From Myxococcales bacterium (lineage in GTDB: Bacteria; Myxococcota_A; Polyangia; Haliangiales; Haliangiaceae): 64,000 nucleotides of DNA. The notes below the pieces were generated by a model. That model saw only the letters and a list, made by a program, of their open reading frames with translations. It was not told where the DNA came from and did not search any database. The position numbers were made by a program, and so were the translations under genes. Location: positions 1 to 64,000 of the forward strand of contig JADJJK010000044.1 in assembly GCA_016706545.1 (NCBI GenBank). Direction: 5' to 3'. Below, piece after piece: positions 8,725-21,392 of the stretch (its first letter is position 1; every line of letters starts with the position of its first letter).

Positions 8725-9510
8725 CCGCAGCTCGTCGATGCCGTCCATCCCGTCCATCCTTGGCGTGCCGCTCATCCCGTCCAGGGACGCCGCGGCGTTG
8801 ATCAGCGCTTCGTCTTGCCGCGAGAGGACCCCTTGCAGCGCATCACACGCCGGTCCCACCTCACCGCTATCTAGCAGGTCGAAGAACCGCAGATAGGACG
8901 TGACGTAGTCCCCGGGCACTCGCACGAACGGCCTCACCGCGTCGATGAAGTCGAGCCAGATCGTCGAGATCCGGTTTAGCACCCAGAGCCCGGGTGTGAA
9001 CGCCGCGGCCTCCACCAGCAGGCGGATGATCTCGAAGTCGTGCTGGGCATACACCACCGGGTCCTCGCGATGCTCCCACGCCTGCGTCGCCGCGGACCGC
9101 GCGGTCGCCGAGGCGCCCGCGGGGATCCGGCCGGCGGTCTGGCGGATGACCTCGACCAGCACCGAGCGCCGGAGGGTCAGGACGTCGAGCATGATCCGCG
9201 CGATGGTGGGCTGGCCTGGCTGGGGCTTGCCGTGGCGAATGTAGGCCGGCAGGACCTCCACCGACCAGTCGCGATACGCCTTGACCACCACGCCAGACCC
9301 GCGGCGCGGCTCGACGAGGTTCCACATGCCCAGGCGGCGGAGCGCCTCGCGCAAGGTGGGGCGGCTCGCGCCCAGGATGCGGGACAGCTCTCGCTCAGCC
9401 GGGAGGCGCGAACCTTGTGGGTAGGTCCCCTGGACGATATCGAGCAGGATTTTTTCGAAGACCGCATCGATTGCAGGCACGGCGCCAGATATGAGATGAG
9501 GAGAGGTCAT
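8710..9510 (-). CDS. GntR-family regulator, FadR type
   Basis: A 266-residue DNA-binding regulator. Residues 1-75 form a GntR winged helix (PQGSRLPAERELSRILGASR, then TLREALRRLGMWNLVEPRRG with the wing GSGVVV). The rest is an all-helical FadR/FCD-like ligand-binding domain of unknown effector. ATG at 9510 gives the normal GntR N-terminus; upstream in-frame residues are shadow of the intergenic and lon regions. A near-ideal GntR operator lies 23 bp upstream (9533-9549), suggesting autoregulation. The gene is divergent from lon. Its C-terminal end lies in a tandem repeat and reads as low-complexity MDG repeats. Confidence 0.88.
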   Translation of the reverse strand: MTSPHLISGAVPAIDAVFEKILLDIVQGTYPQGSRLPAERELSRILGASRPTLREALRRLGMWNLVEPRRGSGVVVKAYRDWSVEVLPAYIRHGKPQPGQPTIARIMLDVLTLRRSVLVEVIRQTAGRIPAGASATARSAATQAWEHREDPVVYAQHDFEIIRLLVEAAAFTPGLWVLNRISTIWLDFIDAVRPFVRVPGDYVTSYLRFFDLLDSGEVGPACDALQGVLSRQDEALINAAASLDGMSGTPRMDGMDGIDELRAAVT

Positions 9511-9532
9511 TTGGTGTCCTGAAAAGGGCCCG

Positions 9533-9549
9533 AATTGGTAAGACCAATT
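9533..9549. promoter_or_regulatory. Predicted GntR/FadR-type operator
   Basis: AATTGGTAAGACCAATT is a perfect 7+3+7 inverted repeat and contains the GT-N3-AC core with flanking T/A that FadR-subfamily GntR proteins bind. It lies between gntR and lon, 23 bp ahead of the gntR ATG and about 135 bp ahead of lon. Autorepression is the likeliest role. Confidence 0.65.
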
Positions 9550-9646
9550 GCATGCCGCTGCGTAGGCGTCAATGTCGCCAGCGGCATAGTGGGTATCTGA
9601 TCCCGGAATGACCGTACGCAAACACCTGTCATTACGGGCAGGTTGC

Positions 9647-9677
9647 CTTGACGGCGCGGGATCCGCGTCGCTACGTT
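9647..9677 (+). promoter_or_regulatory. Candidate lon promoter
   Basis: TTGACG (9648-9653) matches a -35 box, and TACGTT (9672-9677) sits 18 bases further as a poor -10. The surrounding CTTGACGGCGCGG recurs upstream of dnaK with one substitution, hinting at a shared, possibly stress, promoter class. There is almost no room for a leader before the ATG at 9685 and no Shine-Dalgarno is visible. Confidence 0.35.
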
Positions 9678-9684
9678 CTCGTTC

Positions 9685-12096
<2,412 letters not shown>

Positions 12097-12266
12097 CACG
12101 GCGCTTATCGAAAGAAGCCGTCCACCCTGGGAGCTGCAGCGCCGCTTCCGGGGTTTTCGTTTTCGGGACAGCCCTGAGGCTGGTCGTCGTCGTCGGCGAG
12201 AACGACTCGCAGCCGGCGGCGAGCGAGCCGATCCGCTGCATCTGTACAACGATCTTCTGGGCCCGT

Positions 12267-12296
12267 CTTGACGGCCCGGTGAGGTGTACTTAGGTT
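12267..12296 (+). promoter_or_regulatory. Candidate dnaK promoter
   Basis: CTTGACGGCCCGG (12267-12279) repeats the motif found upstream of lon. A -35-like TTGACG at 12268 is followed by TACTTA (14-bp offset) or TAGGTT (17-bp spacer). No CIRCE element was seen. Assignment to a heat-shock or housekeeping sigma factor is open. Confidence 0.35.
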
Positions 12297-12335
12297 GGCT
12301 TCCAAACACATCGGGAACTTCGAGGTAAATGCGTC

Positions 12336-14243
12336 ATGGGCAAGATCATCGGCATCGACCTGGGTACCACCAACTCCGTTGTCGCCGTCATGGAAGGCAA
12401 GGAGCCAAAGGTAATCGCCAACGAAGAGGGCGCGCGTCTCACGCCTTCAGTGGTGGCATTCGACGACAAGGGCGAAGTGCTGGTCGGCCAGATCGCGCGC
12501 CGCCAGGCCATCACCAACCCTGAGAACACCGTGTTCTCCTCCAAGCGCTTCATGGGGCGCAAGCTGGCGGAGCCGGCCACCGCGAACGAGGCCAAGCGCG
12601 TCCCGTTCAAGATGGTCGCTGCGTCCAACGGAGACTCGATGATCGAGATCCGTGGCAAGCGCTACTCGCCGCCGGAGATCGGCGCGCGCGTCCTCATGAA
12701 GCTCAAGAAGGCGGCCGAGGAGTACCTCGGTGAGACGGTCACCGAGGCGGTCATCACGGTCCCGGCGTACTTCAACGACTCGCAGCGCCAGGCCACCAAG
12801 GACGCGGGCCGGATCGCGGGGCTGGATGTCAAGCGCATCATCAACGAGCCCACCGCTGCCGCGCTGGCCTACGGTCTCGACAAGACCAAGGAGCAGCTCA
12901 TCGCCGTGTTCGACATGGGCGGTGGCACCTTCGACATCTCGGTGCTCGAGGTCGGCGACAAGGTCGTGGAGGTGGTGTCCACCAACGGCGACACCCACCT
13001 CGGCGGCGACGACATCGACAACCGCCTGATGGACTGGCTCATCGAGGAGTTCAAGAAGGACACCGGCATCGATGTGTCCAAGGACAAGATGGTGTTGCAG
13101 CGGCTCAAGGAGGCCTCGGAGAAGGCCAAGATCGAGCTGTCGAGCGTGCAGGAGACGGAGATCAACCTGCCGTATCTGACCGCGGATGCGACCGGGCCCA
13201 AGCACCTGCTCAAGAAGCTGCCGCGCAGCAAGTTCGAGCAGATGATCACGGACATCGTCGAGCGGGCGATGGAGCCGTGCCGCAAGGCGCTGGCTGACGC
13301 CAACAAGAAGGCGGCAGACATCAACGAGGTCGTGCTGGTTGGCGGATCGACCCGCATTCCGCTGGTGGCGCAGAAGGTCAAGGAGTTCTTCGGCAAGGAG
13401 CCAAACCGCAGCGTCAACGCCGATGAGGTGGTGGCGCTGGGCGCCGCGGTGCAGGGCGGCGTCCTCTCGGGCGACGTCAAGGACATCCTGCTCCTCGACG
13501 TGACCCCGCTGACCCTGGCCATCGAGACCGCCGGCGGCGTGGCGACCTCCATGATCCAGCGCAACACCACGATCCCGACGCGCAAGTCCGAGACGTTCTC
13601 CACCTTCGCCGACAACCAGAGCTCGGTGGAGATCCACGTCAGCCAGGGCGAGCGTCCGCTGTCGAAGGACAACAAGACGCTTGGCAAGTTCCAGCTCACC
13701 GGCATCCCGCCGGCGCCGCGCGGCATGCCCCAGATCGAGGTCACGTTCGACATCGACGCCAACGGCATCCTGCACGTGTCTGCGAAGGACAAGGCCACCG
13801 GCACCGAGCGCTCGATCAAGATCGAGGCCTCGAGCGGTCTGTCCGAGGCCGACATCAAGCGCGCGGTGGACGACGCTGCCCAGCACCAGTCCGAGGACGC
13901 GGCGCGCAAGGAGGCCATCGAAGCGCGCAATCAGCTCGACAACCTCGTCTACAGCACCCGCAAGCTGGTGAACGAGAACAACGCCAAGCTGGGTGAGGCG
14001 GACAAGCTGATGATCGAAGAGGAGCTCAAGCGCGCCGAGGGCGTGCTCGAGAGCCAGCGCGAGGCAGCCACCCCCGATCAGCTCCGGGCCGCTTTTGAGA
14101 CCCTGCAGGCGGCTGCGCACAAGCTGGCGGAGTCGATGTACAAGCAAGCTGGTGGGGACGGCGCTGACGGCGGGCAGAGCGCGCCCCCAAGCGGCGGCGG
14201 CGGCAGCGATGTGATCGACGCTGAGTTCGAAGACAAGAGCTAG
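12336..14243 (+). CDS. dnaK: Molecular chaperone DnaK (Hsp70)
   Basis: A 635-residue Hsp70 that binds unfolded segments in an ATP-controlled cycle with DnaJ and GrpE. The ATPase domain shows the phosphate-1 loop [14 protein letters not shown] near residue 5, the phosphate-2 loop [15 protein letters not shown] near 191, and the adenosine motif [13 protein letters not shown] near 332. The linker [11 protein letters not shown] lies near 390. The substrate-binding beta domain and helical lid follow, and the acidic tail ends [10 protein letters not shown]. Start ATG 12336 matches the family. dnaJ and grpE are not nearby. A strong terminator follows the gene. Confidence 0.98.
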   Translation: MGKIIGIDLGTTNSVVAVMEGKEPKVIANEEGARLTPSVVAFDDKGEVLVGQIARRQAITNPENTVFSSKRFMGRKLAEPATANEAKRVPFKMVAASNGDSMIEIRGKRYSPPEIGARVLMKLKKAAEEYLGETVTEAVITVPAYFNDSQRQATKDAGRIAGLDVKRIINEPTAAALAYGLDKTKEQLIAVFDMGGGTFDISVLEVGDKVVEVVSTNGDTHLGGDDIDNRLMDWLIEEFKKDTGIDVSKDKMVLQRLKEASEKAKIELSSVQETEINLPYLTADATGPKHLLKKLPRSKFEQMITDIVERAMEPCRKALADANKKAADINEVVLVGGSTRIPLVAQKVKEFFGKEPNRSVNADEVVALGAAVQGGVLSGDVKDILLLDVTPLTLAIETAGGVATSMIQRNTTIPTRKSETFSTFADNQSSVEIHVSQGERPLSKDNKTLGKFQLTGIPPAPRGMPQIEVTFDIDANGILHVSAKDKATGTERSIKIEASSGLSEADIKRAVDDAAQHQSEDAARKEAIEARNQLDNLVYSTRKLVNENNAKLGEADKLMIEEELKRAEGVLESQREAATPDQLRAAFETLQAAAHKLAESMYKQAGGDGADGGQSAPPSGGGGSDVIDAEFEDKS

Positions 14244-14313
14244 CGCCTCGTCCCGTCGGCCGTCAGCCTCCAAGAGGGGCTCCGCGAGTCCGCTGGCCAA
14301 GAGCGCTGTGACC

Positions 14314-14350
14314 AAGAGGACCTGGCTTTTGCCCGGTCCTCTTTCTCTTT
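14314..14350 (+). terminator. Rho-independent terminator after dnaK
   Basis: AAGAGGACC pairs with GGTCCTCTT (9 bp). The stem is extended by an inner GGC/GCC pair around TTTT and followed by the T-rich tail TTCTCTTT. It lies 71 bp past the dnaK stop. Confidence 0.75.
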
Positions 14351-14461
14351 CCCTCGGGTGCCTCGACCCTTCGGTGTGCCTCGACCTCGCTGGGTGGCCG
14401 GCAGCATGGGCTTCCCTTGGCGACGCAGGCCGCGTCAGCGCAGGCCGCGTCAGCGCTCGGT

Positions 14462-14527
14462 GGTCACCGCTGGCCGGTGGTCACCGCGGCCGGCGGTCAC
14501 CGCTGGCCGGTGGTCACCGCGGCCGGG
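14462..14527. repeat. 33-bp tandem repeat at the mepA 3' end
   Basis: Two 33-base units built from GGTCACCGC, TGGCCGGT and GCGGCCGG blocks. A separate GCAGGCCGCGTCAGC doublet lies just before at about 14425-14455. The repeat includes the stop codon (14497-14499) of the minus-strand mepA-like gene. Confidence 0.75.
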
Positions 14528-15432
14528 ATGAGCGCTAACCCGATCCGCAGGGCCGCGCTGTCGCGCGCGAGCCTGCGCAGGCGCTCTGCCAGCACGCCGC
14601 GCCAGCGGATCGCCGTCCGTTGCCGCTTATCCTGCAGCGCCAGGTTGCCAAAATCCGTGCATCCCACGCCCTCGTCTTCCGAGGAGCAAAAGATGCGCAC
14701 ATGGAGGTGGTCGTCGTGCGGCGCACCGCTGGGCTCCAGGAGCGCGCGGCGTGCCAGCTCGACGAGCCATGACGGCTCCTCCTGGGCGCGGGCGTGGTCG
14801 AGCAGCAGGAGCGACAGCGGCTCGTACAGGAAGATGTACTGCACGTTGTGCTGCGGCGAGGTCACCAGGGCGCGCACCAGGCGCCAGGTCCGCTCCACGT
14901 CGAGCGCGCGCTTGGATCCGTCGCGCGCGACGCCGTCGTCGCCGAGCTGGAGCATCACGTTCGCCTCGTGGGCCCGGCCGGCGGCGTCTCGGAGGTACAG
15001 CAGCAGATCCACGTCGCGGCCGTTCTGGTGCGAGCGGTGATAGGGCGTGGCTGGCCCGCCGCTGGTCCGCGACAAGTCGGCGATGCCGAGGCGGACGGGG
15101 GCGTTGGTCGGCCATAGCTCTCTGGCCGCGCTGGTGAGCAAGCCGACGAGCTCGTCGGTGCCGTATCGCAGGCCGCGCGTCCGCCACTGCGGAGGGGTGA
15201 TGAAGCCCTCTCCGTCATCGGCCAGGCGTTGGCCATCGAGCAGCCAGCCGCGATTGGGCTGGCCCCCGGACACCGTGGATCCGTCGCCGGTGACGCCTAG
15301 CGGCGCACAGGCGCTCGCCGCGGCTGCAACGATCAGCGCGGACCAGGTCAGCGCTGACCGCGGCGAGAGAGCAGGGCAGCGTCGCGGGCGGTCAGCGCCC
15401 CAAAGAGCTGGTCGACGACGAAGGCCAGGCAC
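14497..15432 (-). CDS. mepA: Penicillin-insensitive murein endopeptidase-like lipoprotein (M74)
   Basis: A 311-residue protein with the MepA metallopeptidase signatures HQNGRDVD (HxxxxxxD-type zinc ligands, about residue 137) and HDDHLHVRI (catalytic HxH, about residue 240). MepA cleaves D-Ala-meso-DAP cross-links in peptidoglycan in the periplasm. The N-terminus has an Arg-rich stretch, a hydrophobic core and the lipobox ASAC, so it is probably membrane-anchored; this differs from the soluble periplasmic E. coli enzyme. The GTG start at 15432 overlaps the upstream gene by 41 bp; a later start just before the hydrophobic segment is possible. The C-terminus lies in a tandem repeat. Confidence 0.82.
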   Translation of the reverse strand: MPGLRRRPALWGADRPRRCPALSPRSALTWSALIVAAAASACAPLGVTGDGSTVSGGQPNRGWLLDGQRLADDGEGFITPPQWRTRGLRYGTDELVGLLTSAARELWPTNAPVRLGIADLSRTSGGPATPYHRSHQNGRDVDLLLYLRDAAGRAHEANVMLQLGDDGVARDGSKRALDVERTWRLVRALVTSPQHNVQYIFLYEPLSLLLLDHARAQEEPSWLVELARRALLEPSGAPHDDHLHVRIFCSSEDEGVGCTDFGNLALQDKRQRTAIRWRGVLAERLRRLARDSAALRIGLALIPAAVTTGQR

Positions 15433-16339
15433 GCCCGACGAGCATGCACTCCTCGGGTGGCGGCAGCAAGGGGGCTGCGGTGACGGGCCGCATCGCCCTC
15501 CGCTGCCGGGGCCGCCATCGCCCGTTCAGCGCGCAGCCTGGGGGCACGGAGAGGAAGGATCGAACAGCGGCAACGACAGGCGCCGTGGCGTGGCGGGCGC
15601 CTCTCGCGCCTCTCGCGCCTCGCCGGCCACCGCCCCGGCTGGTTCGGGCCCCGCCGCGGCGGGCGGGCGTCGCATCGGGCGTCGCTGCGGGAGCCGCCTC
15701 GGGGGCCCGGGCGTCGGACACCCCGGCCTCGGGCGACGGCGCGACGGGCAGCGCCTCGACGTCCGAGAGCTCCTTGAGGCTGCGCAGGACCTGGTCGAAC
15801 GAGCGCGCGTGGGTAGCGCGGTCAGCTGCGCTGGCGGTGGTCAGCACGAAGGTCACCGCGCGCCGCTGATTGACCGCCAGGGCCAGCCGCACGAAGCGCT
15901 TGCCATCGGTGTACTCGAACCAAACGGACGGAAGTCCCGCCTGCGAGTTCTCTTTGGGGCCCGCCTGGATCGCGCCGACGTTGTGGTGCTTGTCGAGCTG
16001 CTCGCGGAGAGCGCAGGCGTACTTCTTCTCCAGCGAGTCCGCCGTCTCCCGGCACTTGGCTGGCCACGAGCAGTAGAGCTGCTGCCGGAGCGGCTCCGAA
16101 CCGATGATGATTCGGCCCTCCGGATTGCTACGTAGCAGGTACAGCAGGACGCCCGGATAAGAGGGGAGTTCGCTGGGGCGAAAGCCCTTTGGGATGGTGA
16201 CCTTCACGCGCTCCGCGCGCGACGTGAAGACCTGGCCATCGATCTCCGCGTGCCCACTCGCGGCGATGGTCAGGGCCACGCAAAGCAGCGCTCCACCGAC
16301 GAGGAACGCGCGTCTTTGCTGGCCGTCTCCTGACCTCAC
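15392..16339 (-). CDS. Exported protein of unknown function
   Basis: A GTG at 16339 gives a classical signal peptide (QQRRAFLVGGALLCVALTIA, cleavage near SGHAEI) and a 315-residue product. The frame extends upstream to 16441 but those residues lack export features. The mature N-terminal domain (about 30-205) has paired cysteines around YCSWPAKCRETAD and predicted mixed strands and helices; I do not recognise a family. From about residue 220 the sequence is Ala/Pro/Arg low complexity (ARGARGAR), probably disordered or read-through into repetitive DNA. It overlaps the mepA-like start, so the two may form an envelope operon. Confidence 0.6.
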   Translation of the reverse strand: MRSGDGQQRRAFLVGGALLCVALTIAASGHAEIDGQVFTSRAERVKVTIPKGFRPSELPSYPGVLLYLLRSNPEGRIIIGSEPLRQQLYCSWPAKCRETADSLEKKYACALREQLDKHHNVGAIQAGPKENSQAGLPSVWFEYTDGKRFVRLALAVNQRRAVTFVLTTASAADRATHARSFDQVLRSLKELSDVEALPVAPSPEAGVSDARAPEAAPAATPDATPARRGGARTSRGGGRRGARGARGARHATAPVVAAVRSFLSVPPGCALNGRWRPRQRRAMRPVTAAPLLPPPEECMLVGRAWPSSSTSSLGR

Positions 16340-16610
16340 GCTGCCACCGTAGCGAATCTTCGCGGCGAAGTGGCGCTTGGTGCATCGCTTCCACGCCTGA
16401 ACAAAGTGCCAGGTAAAAAGTTTGACTCTTTCAGGGGTCATATTATTGACCGATTACATTCACACGAATATCGTCGCGATACTTGGTTCGGGTGCTTCGA
16501 GAGTCGCGACCAATCAAGAGCGAGTTTGTTCAGAGGGGACTAATTGAGCGGCGACTTTGGTGAGCCCACCTTGGGGGTGAGCTCATGGGAGGTCGTTGCT
16601 CGCGTAGTTC

Positions 16611-17387
16611 GTGCCGTTGCCTCGTACCCGGAGCCCTGCCTTGACGACGAAACATCGAAACCGCGGAAACGGAGAGGCGGGCAGCGGTGCGGTGCTTCCG
16701 TTTCGCGGGCAACGGCAGATCGCACTGGAGGGCCGAGCGCGCAGCGCCGCACCCGGGGCGCGTCGCGCCGTGCTCGACGTTGCAGGAGACGGCAGCGAGG
16801 CGCGTCGTCGCGAAGTCGACGGCTCGGGCTCCTCTGCTGGTGGGCCGCGCGCGTTGCTTGGTGAGGACGAGCTACGGGCGATCGAGGCCAACCACCAGGG
16901 CGGCATCACCGCGGTGCAGATCGTCGAGGTCTTCACCAGCCGCGGCGTGAAGTTCTCCGAGGCCAGCTTTCGCAAGTACGTGCAGCAAGGCCTGTTGCCG
17001 CGCAGCCGCAGGGTCGGGCGCAAGGGTAAGCATCGCGGCTCGCTCGGCGTGTACCCGGCCAAGACGGTGCGCCGCATCAACGCGGTCAAGCAGTGGATGG
17101 CCGACGGGTTCACCATCGAGCAGATCCAGGGGCAGTTCCTGCTCTACACCGATCTGGTCGAGGGCATCGAGGAGGGGCTCTCCGAGCTGTGCGACCGCCT
17201 GACGGCGGATCTGGCGCAGCCGCAGCACGCCTCGGAGCGCAAGCAGCTCACCAAGGAGCTGGTCGAGCTGCGAGGCGACAGCGACCGGCTCGTTGGACGA
17301 GCCCACGATCTCGCGCGCCGCGTGGCGACGCCCGAGACCCCAGGTTCCCATTCCGGCGCTGCGGGGAGCGCCGAAGAGCTTCTTTGA
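16611..17387 (+). CDS. MerR-like helix-turn-helix regulator
   Basis: A protein of up to 258 residues. The first roughly 85 residues are polar low complexity and the true start is uncertain (GTG 16611, or TTG near 16643). The core at about 95-165 is a winged-helix/MerR-type DNA-binding region ([20 protein letters not shown], then [15 protein letters not shown] and [20 protein letters not shown]). A helical, charged tail (about 175-235) could dimerise. It differs from classical MerR in having a long segment between helix 2 and the wing. It lies 52 bp ahead of a sigma-region-4-like gene on the same strand; the two are probably cotranscribed. Confidence 0.75.
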   Translation: MPLPRTRSPALTTKHRNRGNGEAGSGAVLPFRGQRQIALEGRARSAAPGARRAVLDVAGDGSEARRREVDGSGSSAGGPRALLGEDELRAIEANHQGGITAVQIVEVFTSRGVKFSEASFRKYVQQGLLPRSRRVGRKGKHRGSLGVYPAKTVRRINAVKQWMADGFTIEQIQGQFLLYTDLVEGIEEGLSELCDRLTADLAQPQHASERKQLTKELVELRGDSDRLVGRAHDLARRVATPETPGSHSGAAGSAEELL

Positions 17388-17439
17388 CAAAGCGGCCTCC
17401 CGCGCGCCGCTGCGACGAGACGAACGAGAAGGAGATGTC

Positions 17440-18078
17440 ATGAGCGCCGATAACCGTGATGAGGACAAGCAGGTCTTTGCTGGCAGCTCCACCGAGGAGG
17501 AATGGGAGGAGGTAACCGACAAGGCGAAGGACGATGCCGAGGAGGAAGAGGAGGAGGCTGAAGACGGGGAGCCAGACGAGGCCGAAGACGGAGACGGCGC
17601 GACCACGGCGGCAGGGCTGCCTGAGGTCAGCCGAAAGATCCGGCGTCGGCGTCGGCGCACTCGCCCTCGCAGCAAGACCATCGCCATGAAGCGCCTCACG
17701 CGAGAGGAGCTCCGCGTCGGCGCGATCATGTACCCGCCGGTCGACGTGCCGCGCCCGGCGACTCGCGAGCAGTGCCGAGAGGACATGCGTCCGTGCCCGT
17801 GGGTGGCGTGCAAGCACCACCTGTACCTGGACATCAATCCAGAGACGGGCTCGATCAAGATCAACTTCCCGGACCTGGAGCCGTGGGAGCTGCAGAACAC
17901 CTGCGCTCTCGACGTGGCCGAGCGCGGGGGCATCACGCTCGAGGAAGTTGGCGAGATCATGAACCTGACCCGCGAGCGCATCCGCCAGGTCGAGGTGCGC
18001 GGCCTGCTCAAGCTCAAGATGGGCTCTCCTTCGCCCGATGAGCTTGGCGCCGATCTGCTCAGGCCGCAGGACAACTGA
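17440..18078 (+). CDS. Sigma-region-4-like DNA-binding protein
   Basis: A 212-residue protein. Residues 1-60 are strongly acidic (runs of Glu/Asp), followed by a basic block ([13 protein letters not shown], about 67-79). A Cys/His segment follows ([20 protein letters not shown], about 117-136), which could bind a metal. The last recognisable unit is an HTH like sigma70 region 4.2 ([21 protein letters not shown], about 166-186). It lacks region 2, so it is not a complete sigma factor. ATG 17440 is supported by the GAGAAGGAG ribosome binding site; an upstream start at 17293 would be shadow of the MerR-like gene. It may bind DNA or RNA polymerase together with the upstream regulator. Confidence 0.75.
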   Translation: MSADNRDEDKQVFAGSSTEEEWEEVTDKAKDDAEEEEEEAEDGEPDEAEDGDGATTAAGLPEVSRKIRRRRRRTRPRSKTIAMKRLTREELRVGAIMYPPVDVPRPATREQCREDMRPCPWVACKHHLYLDINPETGSIKINFPDLEPWELQNTCALDVAERGGITLEEVGEIMNLTRERIRQVEVRGLLKLKMGSPSPDELGADLLRPQDN

Positions 18079-18088
18079 CTGGCCGGCG

Positions 18089-18195
18089 GCGCACGCGGGA
18101 GTGCGCTGCTTCTCTGACTCGCTGGCGGCGCACGCGGGAGTGCGCTGCCTCTCTGACTCGCTGGCAGCGCACGCGGGAGTGCGCTGCGCCTCTGG
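18089..18195. repeat. Three 39-bp tandem repeats, each holding a palindrome
   Basis: Units begin at 18089, 18128 and 18167. Each contains GCGCACGCGGGAGTGCGC, whose GCGCAC/GTGCGC arms form a 6-bp hairpin, followed by a TCTCTGACTCGCTGGC spacer. The 39-base period equals 13 codons, so spurious ORFs run through on both strands. The array lies between a sigma-like gene and purH. Confidence 0.9.
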
Positions 18196-18351
18196 GCGTG
18201 GCGAATGCAAGCGCGCGCGGGCCCGACGCCAAAGAAGGCTGGGGCTCGCGAGATCGTCGAGCCAGACGAGATCTGGCCGGCGGCTTGACCCTTCGGGGGC
18301 AGCTTGGTAAGGACCTCGCGTCGCAGCTCGCGCGACGACGAGGAACCTGAC

Positions 18352-19977
<1,626 letters not shown>

Positions 19978-20062
19978 CTACTGGCCACTGACCACTGGCC
20001 GCTTGGCGCGCGGCCAGGTGGCGTTGGCGACGGTCCCTCGCAGCTCGAGTACGAAAGGTCCC

Positions 20063-21325
20063 ATGCGCATTCTCATCGTTGGCAGTGGTGGACGCGAACA
20101 CGCGCTGGCCTGGCGGCTGGCGCAGGCTGGACATTCGCTCCTGGCCGCGCCCGGCAACCCTGGCATCGCTCTGGTCGCGGAGTGCGCGCCGGTTCCGGCG
20201 CTGGATCTGGACGGCCAGGTGGCGCTGGCGCTGGCGCGCGAGGTGGACCTGGTGGTGGTCGGTCCAGAGGCGCCGCTGGTGGCTGGGCTGGCCGACCGCC
20301 TCCGCGCCGCCGGCGTCGCGGTCTTTGGCCCCAGCGCGCAAGGCGCTCAGCTCGAAGGGTCGAAGGTGTTCTCCAAGCAGTTCTTCGCCCGTCACCACAT
20401 TCGCACCGCGGCGTTTCGCGTGGCGTCCTCGGTCGCGGAGGTGGAGGACGCCATCGCGGAGCTGGGCGCCGCGCTGGTGGTCAAGGCGGATGGCCTCGCC
20501 GCTGGCAAGGGGGTCGTGGTGTGCAGCGACGCCCAGGAGGTCCGCGCCGCCGCGGTGGAGATGCTTGGAGGCCGCTTTGGCGCGGCGTCCAAGCAGGTGG
20601 TGCTGGAGCAGCGGCTCTCGGGCCGCGAGGTCTCGGTCCTCGCGCTGACCGATGGTCGGGGCCTGGAGGTCCTGGCGCCGGCCGAGGACCACAAGACGAT
20701 CTTCGACGGGGACCGCGGGCCAAACACCGGCGGGATGGGGACCGTCTCGCCGGCCTGGATCTCGGAGGACCTGCTGGCGCGGATCCGCCGGGAGATCCTC
20801 GAACCCACGGTCGCTGGGCTCAACGCGGAGGGCATCGACTATCGCGGGGTGCTCTACGCTGGCGTGATGGTCGACCCGGAGGGCCAGCCCTGGCTCCTCG
20901 AATACAACTGCCGCTTTGGCGATCCCGAAACGCAGCCCGTCATGGCCCGCTTGCGGGGAGACCTGGGGGCGGTGCTGGCAGGCGCAGCTCGCGGGGCGAT
21001 GCCGGCGGGGGCGCTGTCCTGGGACCCGCGCGCGGCGGTGTGCGTGGTGGTGGCCGCGGCGGGATACCCGGACGCGCCGCGCCTGGGCGAGGTGATCCGC
21101 GGCGCCGAGGGACCGTGGGGGGCGGGGGTCACGGTGTTCCACGCCGGGACCGCGCGACGCGACGACGTGCTGGTGTCCGCCGGCGGGCGTGTGCTCGGGG
21201 TGACCGCGCTGGGCGCCACTGTCGAGGAGGCCCGGCGACAGGCGTATGCTGCCGTGGATCGCATCGAGCTGCCGGGCAAGCAAGTGCGACGCGATATCGG
21301 CCTGCGCGGTGGCGCCGCTGGTTGA
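20063..21325 (+). CDS. purD: Phosphoribosylamine-glycine ligase (GARS)
   Basis: PurD is an ATP-grasp enzyme joining glycine to phosphoribosylamine, the second step of purine synthesis. The 420-residue protein starts [17 protein letters not shown], has [14 protein letters not shown] near 70 and [19 protein letters not shown] near 90. The ATP-grasp signatures are [15 protein letters not shown] near 137 and the metal-binding [12 protein letters not shown] near 278. The start at 20063 is set by this N-terminus; the longer frame is purH overlap. It forms a purHD pair with the upstream gene. Confidence 0.97.
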   Translation: MRILIVGSGGREHALAWRLAQAGHSLLAAPGNPGIALVAECAPVPALDLDGQVALALAREVDLVVVGPEAPLVAGLADRLRAAGVAVFGPSAQGAQLEGSKVFSKQFFARHHIRTAAFRVASSVAEVEDAIAELGAALVVKADGLAAGKGVVVCSDAQEVRAAAVEMLGGRFGAASKQVVLEQRLSGREVSVLALTDGRGLEVLAPAEDHKTIFDGDRGPNTGGMGTVSPAWISEDLLARIRREILEPTVAGLNAEGIDYRGVLYAGVMVDPEGQPWLLEYNCRFGDPETQPVMARLRGDLGAVLAGAARGAMPAGALSWDPRAAVCVVVAAAGYPDAPRLGEVIRGAEGPWGAGVTVFHAGTARRDDVLVSAGGRVLGVTALGATVEEARRQAYAAVDRIELPGKQVRRDIGLRGGAAG

Positions 21326-21392
21326 CGCCTGGTTGCCTTGGGACGGCGGCGTTAGGGGTTTCCTTCCGCACGCCAGTGCGCAAAAGTAGGGC

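Noticed and set aside
18089..18195. CRISPR-like array
   Set aside because: Units are identical throughout, including the spacer part, with only three copies; no unique spacers and no cas genes.
18038..18310. 90-residue ORF through the 39-bp repeats
   Set aside because: Repeat period divisible by three keeps frames open on both strands; no start site and no conserved sequence.
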